From contig PCTW01000084.1 in assembly GCA_002786715.1 (NCBI GenBank), positions 62,001-126,000 of the forward strand: 64,000 nucleotides of DNA, written 5' to 3'. The notes beneath the pieces are model-generated. The model saw only the letters and a list, made by a program, of their open reading frames with translations. It was not told the origin of the DNA and ran no database searches. The position numbers and the translations under genes were made by a program. Each line of letters begins with the position of its first letter. The stretch's first letter is position 1. Below are positions 1 through 10,325 of the stretch, in pieces. This stretch comes from Bdellovibrio sp. CG22_combo_CG10-13_8_21_14_all_39_27 (GTDB lineage Bacteria > Bdellovibrionota > Bacteriovoracia > Bacteriovoracales > Bacteriovoracaceae).

Positions 1-2509
1 GAGAAGCAGTTACACGACCCATAACTCTTTCTGAAACGTGTTCAACAACATCTCCACCTTCCACTCTTGAGTGAAGGATGATTCCGTCTCTAGCACCACA
101 GTCAGTGTTTCTGATAATACCGTCTTGAGCAACGTCAACTAAACGACGAGTCAAGTAACCAGAGTTAGCAGTCTTCAAGGCTGTATCGGCAAGACCTTTA
201 CGAGCACCGTGAGTAGAAGAGAAATATTGAAGAACGGTTAGTCCTTCACGGAAGTTAGAAGTAATTGGAGTCTCAATGATCTCGCCTGACGGCTTGGCCA
301 TAAGACCACGCATACCACCGAGCTGTCTGATCTGTTGAGTAGAACCTCTGGCTCCAGAATCGGCCATCATAAAGATAGCATTAAATGAAGGAGCTTTTTC
401 AACTGCGCCTTTCTCATTTGTGAAAGTATCAGTTGAGATTCTTTCAAGAAGAACTTTTGTAAGTCTTTCGTTTGTTTGTGTCCAAACGTCGACCACTTTG
501 TTGTATCTTTCACCGTTAGTGATTGAACCGTCATTGTACTCTTCCATAATCTTGTCGACTTCTTTGTAAGCTTCGCCAAGAATTGCTGGTTTTTCCTCTG
601 GAATAGTCATGTCGTTAACGTTGATTGAAATCCCTGCTTTAGTTGCATTGGCATAACCTAAGCGCATGAGAGAGTCGGCTAAAAGAACGGTGTCTTTTTC
701 TGTTCCAACTCTATAAGCCTTATCAATAAGTTTACCGATAGCTTTCTTACTGAGAACAATGTTCACATCAGAGAACTTCAAACATGAAGGAATCACGTCG
801 AGAACGAATGTACGGCCAACAGTTGTCTCAACAAGCTCACCATTAATACGAACGGTAATTGGTGATTGTAAGTGAAGATTTCCTGTGTGGTACGCAAATT
901 GTGCTTCTTCTCTTGAAGAGAACACTTTGCCGTAACCTTTCGCAAATGGACGAATTCTTGTCATGTAATAAAGACCAAGAACAATATCTTGAGAAGGAAC
1001 GATAATTGGCGTTCCGTCTTTTGGAGAGAGAATATTGTTTGTCGACATTGCAAGAACGCGACATTCAATTTGAGCTTCAAGTGAAAGAGGAACGTGAACG
1101 GCCATCTGGTCACCGTCGAAGTCGGCGTTAAAGGCCGTACAAACGAGTGGGTGGAGTTGGATCGCTTTACCTTCGATCAATGTTGGCTCAAAACCTTGAA
1201 TACCAAGTCTGTGAAGAGTTGGAGCACGGTTGAGAAGAACTGGATGCTCTTGCACCACTTCTTCTAAGATATTCCAAACTTCTTCTTTTTGTTGATCAAC
1301 CATACGCTTAGCAACTTTGATAGTCGTACAGTGACCTTTTTCAATCAACTTGTTGTAGATGAATGGCTTAAAGAGTTCGAGTGCCATAAGTTTTGGAAGA
1401 CCACACTGATGCAATCTCAAACTTGGACCAACCACGATAACCGAACGACCAGAGTAATCGACACGCTTACCAAGTAGGTTTTGACGGAAACGACCTTGCT
1501 TACCTTTCAACATATCAGAGAGTGATCTCAATGGACGCTTGTTAGCACCAGTGAAAACTTTTCCTCTTCTTCCGTTGTCAAAAAGAGCATCAACAGCTTC
1601 TTGAAGCATTCTCTTTTCGTTGCGGATGATGATTTCAGGAGCATTAAGTTCTTTAAGTCTCTTGAGACGATTGTTTCTATTGATTACACGACGGTAGAGA
1701 TCGTTAAGATCTGAAGTCGCAAAACGACCAGCGTCTAGTGGAACCAAAGGACGAAGATCTGGAGGAAGAACTGGAACAACTTCCATCATAAACCATTCAG
1801 GCTTATTCTCTGACTTCATTAAAGACTCAACCACTTTTAAGCGCTTGATTGTCTTAGTTCGTGCCATTTCAGTTGTTGCTGCAAGTAAATCTCTACGAAG
1901 TACTTTGTTTTCCATATCAATATCGATGCGCTTTAAAACAGCCTTAACTGTTTCGCCACCCATAGAAGCTTCGAATTCAATACCTTGCTCTTTGAGCTCG
2001 TTGTATTGTTGTTCAGAGATAACTGTTCCAACTTTCAATCCACCATCAATATCGTTAGTAGCTGAATCAGTTACTAGATATGATTCGTAATAAAGAACTT
2101 TTTCGAGATCTTTCAATGAAAGATCAAGAAGAGCTCCTAAACGAGATGGAAGTGAACGCAAGAACCAGATGTGGGCAACAGGTGTCGCGAGTTCGATGTG
2201 GCCCATTCTTTCACGACGGACTTTTGATAGAGTTACTTCAACTCCACACTTCTCACATACAACTCCACGGTGCTTCATTCTCTTATATTTACCGCAGATA
2301 CATTCGTAATCCTTAACAGGTCCAAAAATCTTAGCACAGAACAAACCATCTCTTTCAGGCTTGAACGTTCTATAGTTGATGGTTTCCGGTTTCTTAACTT
2401 CACCAAATGACCATTCTCTAATTGTGTCAGGAGATGCCATTCTTACAGATACGGCTTCTACACTGACTGGATCTTTCGGCTTATCAAAAAAGTTGAGTAA
2501 GTCTTTCAT
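1..2509 (-). CDS. rpoC: RNA polymerase beta' subunit, 3' part outside window
   Basis: This is the N-terminal 836 residues of the beta' subunit, which with beta forms the catalytic centre of RNA polymerase. The start ATG at 2509 gives [13 protein letters not shown] and lies 20 bases after the rpoB stop. The N-terminal zinc ribbon is visible near residues 70-90 (ECICGKY followed by VVCEKCG). The catalytic [10 protein letters not shown] motif that holds the Mg ion begins at residue 461 (codons around 1129). The reading frame stays open to base 1, so the C-terminal jaw and trigger-loop region lie outside the window. It is cotranscribed with rpoB and the ribosomal protein genes. Confidence 0.98.
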   Translation of the reverse strand, partial: MKDLLNFFDKPKDPVSVEAVSVRMASPDTIREWSFGEVKKPETINYRTFKPERDGLFCAKIFGPVKDYECICGKYKRMKHRGVVCEKCGVEVTLSKVRRERMGHIELATPVAHIWFLRSLPSRLGALLDLSLKDLEKVLYYESYLVTDSATNDIDGGLKVGTVISEQQYNELKEQGIEFEASMGGETVKAVLKRIDIDMENKVLRRDLLAATTEMARTKTIKRLKVVESLMKSENKPEWFMMEVVPVLPPDLRPLVPLDAGRFATSDLNDLYRRVINRNNRLKRLKELNAPEIIIRNEKRMLQEAVDALFDNGRRGKVFTGANKRPLRSLSDMLKGKQGRFRQNLLGKRVDYSGRSVIVVGPSLRLHQCGLPKLMALELFKPFIYNKLIEKGHCTTIKVAKRMVDQQKEEVWNILEEVVQEHPVLLNRAPTLHRLGIQGFEPTLIEGKAIQLHPLVCTAFNADFDGDQMAVHVPLSLEAQIECRVLAMSTNNILSPKDGTPIIVPSQDIVLGLYYMTRIRPFAKGYGKVFSSREEAQFAYHTGNLHLQSPITVRINGELVETTVGRTFVLDVIPSCLKFSDVNIVLSKKAIGKLIDKAYRVGTEKDTVLLADSLMRLGYANATKAGISINVNDMTIPEEKPAILGEAYKEVDKIMEEYNDGSITNGERYNKVVDVWTQTNERLTKVLLERISTDTFTNEKGAVEKAPSFNAIFMMADSGARGSTQQIRQLGGMRGLMAKPSGEIIETPITSNFREGLTVLQYFSSTHGARKGLADTALKTANSGYLTRRLVDVAQDGIIRNTDCGARDGIILHSRVEGGDVVEHVSERVMGRVTAS

Positions 2510-2529
2510 CTTTATGCCTTCCTCATTAA

Positions 2530-5500
2530 TTAATTAGTTAAAGCTTCTTCTTCACTGTTCTCTTCAAGTTTCACGTCTAAGCAAAGAGCTTGTAACTCTC
2601 TCACAAGAACGTTGAACGACTCTGGTAGACCAGGCTCGAGAACCTGTTCACCTTTTACAATCGATTCATACATTCTCGTTCTGCCGATAACATCGTCAGA
2701 CTTAACCGTTAGGAACTCTTGAAGTGTAAAGGCTGCGCCGTATGCTTCAAGTGCCCAAACTTCCATTTCCCCGAGACGCTGACCACCAAACTGCGCTTTA
2801 CCGCCGAGTGGTTGCTGAGTAACGAGAGAGTATGGACCAGTAGAACGTGCGTGAATTTTTTCATCTACCAAGTGGTGAAGTTTCAACATGTACATGATTC
2901 CCACAGTTACCTCTTCCGCAAAAGCGTCGCCAGTAATACCGTCGAATAATGTTGTCTTACCTGATTCATCAAGGTCACCAAGCTTCAACATTGCTTTAAT
3001 GTCGATCTCTTTAGCGCCGTCAAAAACAGGAGTTGAGAAGCGAACACCAAGAGCCAGTTGCTCTGCAACCTCACGAACTCTCTTATCACTTGCTTTCTTC
3101 AACCATTCTTTTACGTCTTCAGACTTATAGATTTCGTAAATGAAGTCTTTAATCTTATGCATTTCTGCTTGTTCTTCCATCATGGTCTTGATTTTTTCAC
3201 CAAGTCCGCGACCTGCCCAACCAAGGTGCAACTCAAGAAGCTGACCAATGTTCATACGAGAAGGAACGCCCAATGGATTAAGAACGATTTCAACAGGAGA
3301 ACCATCGGCGAGATATGGCATATCTTCTTGTGGAAGAACCATCGAAATAACACCTTTGTTCCCGTGACGACCGGCCATCTTATCACCAGGTTGTAGCTTT
3401 CTCTTAATCGCAACATAAACGATGACTTTCTTGATCACGCCAGGCATGAGCTCGTCACCACGATGAAGCTTAGCGATTTCTTCGTTAGCTTTTGTGCGTA
3501 CGCGATTAATACGGTTACGAACGTCAGCGAAGTATTCACCAAGTTTTTCTTCCAAAGAAGCTTCAAGAGGAAGGTATCCAATCAATTCAAATGGCACTTT
3601 TTCAAGAGCGTCAGCAGTAATCTCTGATCCCTTTGCCATAAGTTCTGTTGTTCCGTCTTCTGAAACCAACTTGTCAGTAGTTTTTGTTCCCTTCAACATC
3701 TTTGCAATTTTTTGAATTGCAGTTGTTTGAATGGCTTTAATTTCAATTCTTTCATCTCTACGAACAAGTGTTGTCTCTTGGTCGATGATTTCTTTTGATC
3801 TTGCATCAAGTTCAACACCTTCTCTCGTGTAAACCTTGGCATCAATCACTGTTCCACGAACATGTGATGGAGATCTCAAAGATGTATCTTTTACGTCACC
3901 AGCTTTGTCACCAAAGATAGCTTTCAAGAGCTTTTCTTCTGGAGAAAGTTGAGTTTCACCTTTTGGAGTAATCTTACCTACGATGATATCGCCTGGCTTA
4001 ATGATAGCTCCAACACGGATAATACCAGCTTCGTCGAGATCCTTGAGGGCCTCTTCTGAAACGTTTGGAATATCGCGAGTGATTTCTTCTTTTCCAAGTT
4101 TTGTATCACGAGCTTCAACTTCGAAACTTTCGATGTGGATTGAAGTGAAAACGTCACGAGCAAGAAGTCTTTCAGAAATCAAGATCGAGTCTTCGTAGTT
4201 GTATCCACCCCATGGCATGAAGGCTACGAGGACGTTTTGTCCAAGGGCCAAGTCACCCAAGTGAGTAGAAGGACCGTCGGCAATAACCATTCCCTTTTTA
4301 ACCGAATCGCCTTCTTTTACGAGAGCTTTTTGGTTATTACAGGTATTTTGGTTAGTACGTTGGTACTTAATAAGTTTATAGATATCGACGCCAGATTCGC
4401 CCTCTTCAAATTTATCTCTTTGAATAACGATTCTGTTTGAGTCAACAAAGATAACTCTTCCGTCAGCGTGAGCTGTTAAAATAGCTCCTGAATCACGGGC
4501 CACAATGTGCTCGTATCCAGTACCAACAAAAGGAGCATCCGTTCTGATCACAGGCACGGCCTGTCTCATCATGTTCGATCCCATCAAAGCACGGTTAGCA
4601 TCGTCATGTTCCAAGAATGGAATCAATGTCGTTGCAATCGAAATCATCTGACTTGGAGAAACGTCCATGAGGTCAACGTCTTCAGTTTTAACAAGGGTAT
4701 AATCACCAGAAGCACGTGAAGGAACATGGTCACCTTCGATTTTTGAACCATTGATATGGTTAGCATCGAGCTGAGCAATAACTTTTCCTTCTTCTTGGAA
4801 AGCCGTGAAATACTTTGGCTTACCAATTGAACGATCTTCATTAATGACGAGGTATGGAGTTTCAATGAATCCGTATTCAGAAACTCTTGCAAATGTTGCA
4901 AGTGAAGTGATCAAACCAATGTTTGGTCCTTCTGGAGTTTCCACCGGACACATTCTTCCGTAGTGAGTGCTGTGAACGTCGCGGACTTCGAATCCGGCTC
5001 TTTCACGAGTCAAACCGCCAGGCCCAAGAGCAGACAATCTTCTCTTGTGAGTTACTTCTGAAAGAGGGTTCGTTTGATCCATAAACTGTGAAAGCTGAGA
5101 TGAACCAAAGAATTCTTTAATAGAAGCGGCAACTGGTTTTTGATTGATAAGGTCGTAAGGCATCATGGTGTCGATTTCTTGAATCGCCATTCTTTCCTTA
5201 ACAGCTCTTTCCATTCTCATTAAACCAACGCGGAATTGATTTTCAAGAAGCTCACCAACAGCACGAACTCTTCTGTTTCCAAGGTGGTCGATATCATCAA
5301 CTTTACCTTTTCCGTTATTGAGTTCTACGAGATACTTCACAGTTGTTAGAATGTCTTCTTTCGTTAAGACGGTATTCTCAACTGGAATTTCCATATTGAA
5401 TTTGTAATTGATCTTCATACGACCGACTTTAGATAGATCGTATTTGTCAGCAGTAAAGAAAAGACCATTAAATAGAGTCTGTGAAGCCTCAACTGTTGGA

Positions 5501-6660
5501 GGTTCACCCGGTCTTAGTCTTTCGAAAATTTTAACTAAAGCATCTTCTTTCGAGTCAGTCTTATCTAAAAGAAGAGTGTTTCTGATTTGATCACCGAAAT
5601 TGATCATGTCGATATACAAAACTTTAAGTTTTGTAATTCCAGCATTCATCAATTCAGTAATTTTTGCTTCAGATAAAGCTTCGTTAGCAAGACAGATGAC
5701 TTCACCAGTATTCTCGTCAAAGATATCTTCAGCTAGAACTTTTCCAACAACTTCATCAAGAGTAGCAGGAAGGTTCTTTAAACCAGATTCTTCCATTTTC
5801 TTAATTGAAGCTTTTGAGAATTTCTTGCCTTTCTTAATGATAACGGCACCAGATTTTGGATCAAGAATATCGCTTGTCGCTCTTGTTCCATTAAGGAGGT
5901 TGAAGTCCAAAGTTCTAGTGAAATTGCCATCTTTTGAAAGCGCCAATGTTTCCATTTGATAGAAAATATTGAGCAATTCAGCTGTATTGTATCCCATTGC
6001 CTTTAAGACAACAGTTGCATGCAATTTTCTTTTTCTGTCGATTCGAGCATAAAGAATATTTTTATGATCAAATTCAAAATCAAGCCATGAGCCACGATGA
6101 GGAATAATTCTTGCAGAATATAGAAGCTTACCACTGGAGTGCTTCTTACCACTATCATGTTCAAAGATAATACCAGGAGAACGGTGCAACTGAGATACGA
6201 TGACTCGCTCAGTACCGTTATAAACAAATGATCCTGTTTCAGCCATTAGAGGAATGTTACCGAGGTAAACTTCTTGCTCTTTAATAGAAGAAACTGTTCT
6301 TTGTTCTGCTCCGTCTTTATCAACTCCGACTTCGTAAAATACGAGACGTACGACAACCTTTAAAGGTGCTTCATACGACAAGCCACTTTGACGACATTCT
6401 TTAACAGAATGCTTCGGCTCTTCAAGAGAATAACTTACAAATTCTAAAGACACTGTCTTATTGAAATCGTAAATCGGGAATACCGACTTGAAAACAGACT
6501 GGAGTCCCATGTCTTGTCTTTTAGCTGGCGGAACGTCCTTTTGCAGGAACTCTTCATAGGAATTGACTTGTAGTCTCATCAATGGAGGAGTCTCTAAAAC
6601 ATTTGGTAGTTTAGAGAAATCTTTTCTGTACCATTGGTTTGGAGAAAAAACCTGGGTCAT
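2530..6660 (-). CDS. rpoB: RNA polymerase beta subunit
   Basis: This is the complete 1376-residue beta subunit of RNA polymerase, close to the usual length of the proteobacterial protein. The rifampicin-pocket region lies around residues 515-550 ([20 protein letters not shown], then [10 protein letters not shown]). It is followed by the conserved [14 protein letters not shown] stretch. The C-terminal part has [21 protein letters not shown], which contacts beta' and sigma. The gene follows rplL after a 102-base gap that contains a strong hairpin, the usual site of partial termination between ribosomal and polymerase genes. It precedes rpoC by 20 bases. Confidence 0.99.
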   Translation of the reverse strand: MTQVFSPNQWYRKDFSKLPNVLETPPLMRLQVNSYEEFLQKDVPPAKRQDMGLQSVFKSVFPIYDFNKTVSLEFVSYSLEEPKHSVKECRQSGLSYEAPLKVVVRLVFYEVGVDKDGAEQRTVSSIKEQEVYLGNIPLMAETGSFVYNGTERVIVSQLHRSPGIIFEHDSGKKHSSGKLLYSARIIPHRGSWLDFEFDHKNILYARIDRKRKLHATVVLKAMGYNTAELLNIFYQMETLALSKDGNFTRTLDFNLLNGTRATSDILDPKSGAVIIKKGKKFSKASIKKMEESGLKNLPATLDEVVGKVLAEDIFDENTGEVICLANEALSEAKITELMNAGITKLKVLYIDMINFGDQIRNTLLLDKTDSKEDALVKIFERLRPGEPPTVEASQTLFNGLFFTADKYDLSKVGRMKINYKFNMEIPVENTVLTKEDILTTVKYLVELNNGKGKVDDIDHLGNRRVRAVGELLENQFRVGLMRMERAVKERMAIQEIDTMMPYDLINQKPVAASIKEFFGSSQLSQFMDQTNPLSEVTHKRRLSALGPGGLTRERAGFEVRDVHSTHYGRMCPVETPEGPNIGLITSLATFARVSEYGFIETPYLVINEDRSIGKPKYFTAFQEEGKVIAQLDANHINGSKIEGDHVPSRASGDYTLVKTEDVDLMDVSPSQMISIATTLIPFLEHDDANRALMGSNMMRQAVPVIRTDAPFVGTGYEHIVARDSGAILTAHADGRVIFVDSNRIVIQRDKFEEGESGVDIYKLIKYQRTNQNTCNNQKALVKEGDSVKKGMVIADGPSTHLGDLALGQNVLVAFMPWGGYNYEDSILISERLLARDVFTSIHIESFEVEARDTKLGKEEITRDIPNVSEEALKDLDEAGIIRVGAIIKPGDIIVGKITPKGETQLSPEEKLLKAIFGDKAGDVKDTSLRSPSHVRGTVIDAKVYTREGVELDARSKEIIDQETTLVRRDERIEIKAIQTTAIQKIAKMLKGTKTTDKLVSEDGTTELMAKGSEITADALEKVPFELIGYLPLEASLEEKLGEYFADVRNRINRVRTKANEEIAKLHRGDELMPGVIKKVIVYVAIKRKLQPGDKMAGRHGNKGVISMVLPQEDMPYLADGSPVEIVLNPLGVPSRMNIGQLLELHLGWAGRGLGEKIKTMMEEQAEMHKIKDFIYEIYKSEDVKEWLKKASDKRVREVAEQLALGVRFSTPVFDGAKEIDIKAMLKLGDLDESGKTTLFDGITGDAFAEEVTVGIMYMLKLHHLVDEKIHARSTGPYSLVTQQPLGGKAQFGGQRLGEMEVWALEAYGAAFTLQEFLTVKSDDVIGRTRMYESIVKGEQVLEPGLPESFNVLVRELQALCLDVKLEENSEEEALTN

Positions 6661-6700
6661 TGTAGTCTCCCGAACGAAATGAGTTAATTAAAAACACACA

Positions 6701-6732
6701 AAGGTGTGAAAGTTACATAACCTTCACACCTT
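6701..6732 (-). promoter_or_regulatory. Hairpin between rplL and rpoB (attenuator or RNase site)
   Basis: This is a near-perfect inverted repeat with 14-base arms (AAGGTGTGAAAGTT and AACCTTCACACCTT) and a 4-base loop; the single non-Watson-Crick position is a G-U pair. It sits between rplL and rpoB. On the minus strand it is not followed by a clean U-run, so it is a weak terminator at best. In Escherichia coli the same interval holds an attenuator and an RNase III site that lower rpoBC expression relative to rplJL. Position and shape suggest a similar role here. Confidence 0.65.
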
Positions 6733-6762
6733 AATAAATTCAAACTTCTAACAGAGCACTAA

Positions 6763-7131
6763 TTACTTAAGCTCTACTTTTGCACCAGCAGCTTCAAGCT
6801 TCTTCTTCATTTCATCAGCTTGTTCTTTTGTTACTGCTTCTTTAACGTTCTTAGGTGCGCCTTCTACAAGGTCTTTAGCTTCTTTCAAGCCAAGTCCTGT
6901 GATAGCACGAACTTCTTTAATTACGTTAATCTTGCTTGCACCAGCATCAGTTAAAACAACTGTAAATTCAGTTTTTTCTTCTGCAGCAGCAGCAGGACCT
7001 GCAGCACCAGCAACAGCAACAGGAGCTGCTGAAACGCCGAAATGCTCTTCAAGGTTCTTAACCAAGTTGGCCATATCAAGTACTGACATTTTTGAAAGAT
7101 GATCGATAAGTGCTTCATTTGTAATAGACAT
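6763..7131 (-). CDS. rplL: 50S ribosomal protein L7/L12
   Basis: This 122-residue protein of the ribosomal stalk recruits translation GTPases. It has the N-terminal dimerisation helix region, an Ala/Gly/Val hinge (residues about 35-50, [15 protein letters not shown]) and the C-terminal domain with [16 protein letters not shown]. The start is preceded by AAGGAG. It follows rplJ by 40 bases, the standard order, and is presumably made in several copies per L10. Confidence 0.99.
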   Translation of the reverse strand: MSITNEALIDHLSKMSVLDMANLVKNLEEHFGVSAAPVAVAGAAGPAAAAEEKTEFTVVLTDAGASKINVIKEVRAITGLGLKEAKDLVEGAPKNVKEAVTKEQADEMKKKLEAAGAKVELK

Positions 7132-7171
7132 ATAATTCTCCTTAAATTTTAAAAATAAATATTAAACTCAA

Positions 7172-7675
7172 TTAAACTGCTAACTCGCCCTTCTCTTTTT
7201 TCTCACGGATTGCTTCGATGACTCTAGCAAACGCAGAAACTGGAGCATTGAAAGTTGCCAAAAGGGTACCAAGCATTTGATCTCTAGACGGAAGATCTGC
7301 AAGTTGCTTCACTTCAGCCATAGAAAGCTCTTTTCCTTCTAGGAATCCACCTTTCAATTGGACTAGTTCAAAAGTATCGCCTGCTTTCTTAAGACACTTC
7401 GCGATTGCAGCTGCATCGTCGAATGCAAATGCAAGAGCACTTGGTCCCTTGAGAGTAGACAGTAATTTCTCAGCATACGTTCCAACTGCTGCTTTTTGAA
7501 AAAGTGTGTTTCTAGTAACAACAACTTTTCCATTGGTTTCACGAATTTCCTTTCGTAAAGCCACTGCATCGTTTGAACTAATGCCGATCAGGTTAGTAAG
7601 GAAAACAGCCTTTGCTCCATCTAAATCTTTCTTTAGATCGGCAATGATGACTTCCTTCTCGGATCTCTTCAGCAT
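7172..7675 (-). CDS. rplJ: 50S ribosomal protein L10
   Basis: This 167-residue protein anchors the L7/L12 dimers to the 50S subunit. The N-terminal domain contains TNLIGISSNDAVALRKEIRE, and the C-terminal helix ends in RVIEAIREKKEKGE for L7/L12 binding. The start at 7675 is preceded by AGAGGAGG, which can be folded into a short hairpin. It lies between rplA and rplL in the usual order. The 92-base leader may carry the L10 autoregulatory element. Confidence 0.98.
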   Translation of the reverse strand: MLKRSEKEVIIADLKKDLDGAKAVFLTNLIGISSNDAVALRKEIRETNGKVVVTRNTLFQKAAVGTYAEKLLSTLKGPSALAFAFDDAAAIAKCLKKAGDTFELVQLKGGFLEGKELSMAEVKQLADLPSRDQMLGTLLATFNAPVSAFARVIEAIREKKEKGELAV

Positions 7676-7767
7676 AGTACCTCCTCTTTTTCAGAGGGAG
7701 ATTTCGGGCAGGATTTATAGACAACTACCTTGTCGCCAACCGACCTTCTTCAACCCCAAAAAACTTA
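7676..7767 (-). promoter_or_regulatory. Possible L10 leader with Shine-Dalgarno hairpin
   Basis: The 92-base rplA-rplJ interval includes, on the minus strand, AAATCCTGCCCGAAAT, which resembles the conserved tail of the ribosomal L10 leader. Just before the start codon, CCTCT and AGAGG (around 7681-7696) can form a 5-bp stem with loop GAAAA that ties up part of the AGGAGG ribosome site. L10 leaders bind the L10-L7/L12 complex and repress translation. The match was judged by eye, so this is tentative. Confidence 0.4.
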
Positions 7768-8472
7768 TTAATTGGCTATATTAACAGCCTCAACTGTATC
7801 AACTTTAATTCCAGGACCCATTGTTGTGCTTATTGTAAGTGATCTTAAATAAGTACCTTTCGACGTTGAAGGCTTAGCCTTGATAATCGCAGAAAGAATG
7901 GCATCAAAATTTTGCTTGATTTGCTCTTCAGTAAAAGATCTTTTACCGATTGGCACATGCACGATACCGTTCTTCTCAGTTCTGTACTCAACCTTACCAG
8001 CTTTTTGTTCAACAACAGCTTTGGCAACGTCTGGAGTAACTGTACCAAGTTTTGGGTTTGGCATTAAACCACGTGGACCAAGGAGACGACCAATACGGCC
8101 AAGCTTCCCCATCATGTCTGGAGATGCGATCACGCGATCGAAATCCATCCAACCACCAGCAATTTTTGTGATGATATCATCTGAACCAACAAAATCCGCT
8201 CCAGCGTCTTCTGCTTTCTTAAGATTTTCACCCGAAGTGATTACACATACGCGAACAGTTTTACCTGTACCTGCAGGAAGAGCCACTGAACCTCTGATCA
8301 TTTGATCAGCGTGACGTGGATCAACACCTAGGCGAAATGCAAGATCAATTGACTCATCAAACTTTGCAAAAGCTACAGACTTTGCAGTCTTGATAGCGTC
8401 AGCAATTGAATAAGCCTTTTCAACTTCAATTTTTGATTGTGCTTCTAAATATTTTTTTGAATTCTTTTTCAT
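7768..8472 (-). CDS. rplA: 50S ribosomal protein L1
   Basis: This 234-residue protein forms the L1 stalk next to the ribosomal E site. Visible family features are FDESIDLAFRLGVDPRHADQ in the N-terminal half, the GRIGRLLGPRGLMPNPK signature in the second domain, and GTVTPDVAKAVVEQ. The start is preceded by AAGGTAATT. The length is normal. It follows rplK by 43 bases. In many bacteria L1 represses its own operon by binding the rplK leader; no clear copy of that site was seen here. Confidence 0.99.
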   Translation of the reverse strand: MKKNSKKYLEAQSKIEVEKAYSIADAIKTAKSVAFAKFDESIDLAFRLGVDPRHADQMIRGSVALPAGTGKTVRVCVITSGENLKKAEDAGADFVGSDDIITKIAGGWMDFDRVIASPDMMGKLGRIGRLLGPRGLMPNPKLGTVTPDVAKAVVEQKAGKVEYRTEKNGIVHVPIGKRSFTEEQIKQNFDAILSAIIKAKPSTSKGTYLRSLTISTTMGPGIKVDTVEAVNIAN

Positions 8473-8515
8473 AATTACCTTCCTCGCGGTCTTATAATAA
8501 TCAGCTCTAAGCTAA

Positions 8516-8944
8516 TTATTTATAGTCCAGTTTTAAACCCATAGAGCGAACAGAACCTTCAACCGTTCTCATACCAGCTTCTAAAGTCGCTGCTGTGAGG
8601 TCTGGTTTCTTTGCTTCTGCAATCTCTTTTACTACTTTCTCAGGAACTGAACCAGCAACCTCATGACCAGGCTTGTTTGATCCACTCTTGAGCTTCAACT
8701 TGTTCTTCAAGAACCAAGTTGCCGGAGGGGTTTTAGTAATAAATGTAAAAGAACGATCAGAATAAACTGTAATGATTGTTGGAAAAACAACGCCAGAATC
8801 TTTTTGAGTTCTTGCATTGAATGCCTTACAGAATTCCATGATGTTCACACCACGTTGACCGAGTGCCGGTCCGATTGGAGGTGATGGATTGGCTTTCCCA
8901 CCCTCAATCATAAGCTTAATAAAGCCTGTAACTTTCTTAGCCAT
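8516..8944 (-). CDS. rplK: 50S ribosomal protein L11
   Basis: This 142-residue protein of the GTPase-associated centre binds 23S rRNA and is needed for the RelA response. It shows the signature [20 protein letters not shown] near residues 15-34, with prolines at the usual positions, and the C-terminal rRNA-binding domain with [20 protein letters not shown]. The start has AAAGGAG upstream. It is the first ribosomal gene after nusG. Confidence 0.99.
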   Translation of the reverse strand: MAKKVTGFIKLMIEGGKANPSPPIGPALGQRGVNIMEFCKAFNARTQKDSGVVFPTIITVYSDRSFTFITKTPPATWFLKNKLKLKSGSNKPGHEVAGSVPEKVVKEIAEAKKPDLTAATLEAGMRTVEGSVRSMGLKLDYK

Positions 8945-8993
8945 AAATACTCCTTTCGATCGTTAGATCTCCCAACCTTAAACAAAACGCTTT

Positions 8994-9608
8994 TTAAGAT
9001 ACTCTCTCGATTTGAGAAAAATCCAATTCCACTGGCGTTGGTCGACCAAAAATGGAAACGTTTACTTTTACTTTACCTTTGTCATTAACGTGCTCAACAG
9101 TTCCTACGAAAGAAGCAAATGGCCCTTCGATAACTTTAACTGTTTCGCCTTCAGAGAAGCTAACCACTGTACGAGTACGCTTCATTCCACCATCACCTGC
9201 TTGCTCGAACATTGCTTGAGCTTCAGCGTCTGTTAGTGGGGCTGGCTTCGTAGGAGATCCACCAACAAAACCAGTGATCTTGTCTGTGTCCTTTACTACG
9301 TGCCAAGTATCATCGTTCATCACCATCTTTACGAATACGTAACCTGGGAAAAACTTTTTCTTGATGCTTTTCTTTTTTCCAGAAGCAAAACTTTCAACAG
9401 TTTCATCTGGAACTTTAATATCTGAAAAAAATTCTGACTTTTTTAAATTAACAATTCTCTCTTTAAGAGACTTAGCCACTTTATTTTCTTGACCAGTAAG
9501 AGTACGGACAATGTACCACTTGAAATTTAAACCAGGAGCAGCTACTTCTGTCGCTTCTGTTTCGTCGTTTATTTCTGATTCTATGATTGCGCTTTTATCT
9601 TCACTCAT
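8994..9608 (-). CDS. nusG: Transcription antitermination factor NusG
   Basis: This 204-residue RNA polymerase-associated elongation factor links transcription to Rho and to the ribosome. After an acidic extension of about 27 residues comes the NGN domain (FKWYIVRTLTGQENKVAKSL). The C-terminal KOW domain has EGETVKVIEGPFASFVGTVE. The N-terminal extension and an inserted KKKSIKKKFF stretch before PGYVFVKM are modest variations. The secE-nusG-rplK order is the standard one. Confidence 0.98.
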   Translation of the reverse strand: MSEDKSAIIESEINDETEATEVAAPGLNFKWYIVRTLTGQENKVAKSLKERIVNLKKSEFFSDIKVPDETVESFASGKKKSIKKKFFPGYVFVKMVMNDDTWHVVKDTDKITGFVGGSPTKPAPLTDAEAQAMFEQAGDGGMKRTRTVVSFSEGETVKVIEGPFASFVGTVEHVNDKGKVKVNVSIFGRPTPVELDFSQIERVS

Positions 9609-9623
9609 TATTTAACTCGCTCA

Positions 9624-10010
9624 TTAATAAAGTAGCTCTAGGATTGTTCTTATGAGGTAATCAACACCAACAAAGATAGAACTTAAAATAATAAGTCCTA
9701 CAATAATTCCGATTGTGACTTTTACGACTGAATCTTTATCTGGCCAAACGACCTTAAGAAGTTCTCCGTAAACATCCTGAAGGTGAGTCAGCGCCGATTT
9801 ATTTTTGACAACAAAAACAAATACCGCCAAACCAACGACAAAACCTAAGCCTTGTGCAACGAGAACGAAATGATTGATTTTAGCCTCGAGATCAAACCAT
9901 TCACCTAGTTGTCCAACAAATCGAATAGTTACAAAACCAACGATGATGCTAACAACAGCAACAAATGAATTAATCCACTTCTGACTATCCTCACTTTTTA
10001 ATAGTGACAT
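9624..10010 (-). CDS. secE: Preprotein translocase subunit SecE
   Basis: This 128-residue inner-membrane subunit of the SecYEG channel is of the longer, three-helix Escherichia coli type rather than the single-helix type. Hydrophobic segments lie near residues 14-33, 46-66 and 100-124. Between them is the conserved cytoplasmic amphipathic region VYGELLKVVWPDKDSVVKVT. The start ATG is at 10010, and nusG begins 15 bases after its stop. Confidence 0.95.
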   Translation of the reverse strand: MSLLKSEDSQKWINSFVAVVSIIVGFVTIRFVGQLGEWFDLEAKINHFVLVAQGLGFVVGLAVFVFVVKNKSALTHLQDVYGELLKVVWPDKDSVVKVTIGIIVGLIILSSIFVGVDYLIRTILELLY

Positions 10011-10199
10011 ATGCAGTCCTAAACTCTTGAAAATTAACCTTCACTAGGAATGACGTTTATCCGACAAAATAATCAAATTGTCTATACCCTCACTTAAACT
10101 TTTATTACGTTGCAATATATTGAAATTACTACTTGTGTTATTCATAGACTCAATAATGCAATGTGATAATAAATTTTTGTAGAAAATTTTATCGAGAAG

Positions 10200-10275
10200 T
10201 GGCGGGCGCACAAGGATTCGAACCTTGAACCTACTGATTTGGAATCAGCCGCTCTACCATTGGAGCTACACGCCC
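10200..10275 (-). tRNA. tRNA-Trp(CCA)
   Basis: This 76-base tRNA has acceptor stem GGGCGTG pairing with TGCGCCC, anticodon loop TTCCAAA (anticodon CCA), T-loop TTCGAAT and an encoded CCA end. It lies between tuf and secE on the same strand. The U-run of the tuf terminator ends one base before its 5' end, so its transcription must come from read-through or processing. Confidence 0.97.
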
Positions 10276-10276
10276 G

Positions 10277-10303
10277 AAAAAAAGAGGGGCCGAAAAGCCC
10301 CTC
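10277..10303 (-). terminator. Intrinsic terminator after tuf
   Basis: On the minus strand GAGGGGC and GCCCCTC form a perfect 7-bp GC-rich stem with loop TTTTCG, directly followed by seven Ts. It lies 22 bases after the tuf stop and one base before tRNA-Trp. Confidence 0.9.
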
Positions 10304-10325
10304 CCATAAAACTTTTTAAAACAAA

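Noticed and set aside
2530-6660. Several long plus-strand frames within rpoB
   Set aside because: They are antisense shadows of a strongly conserved gene and have no ribosome sites or recognisable domains.
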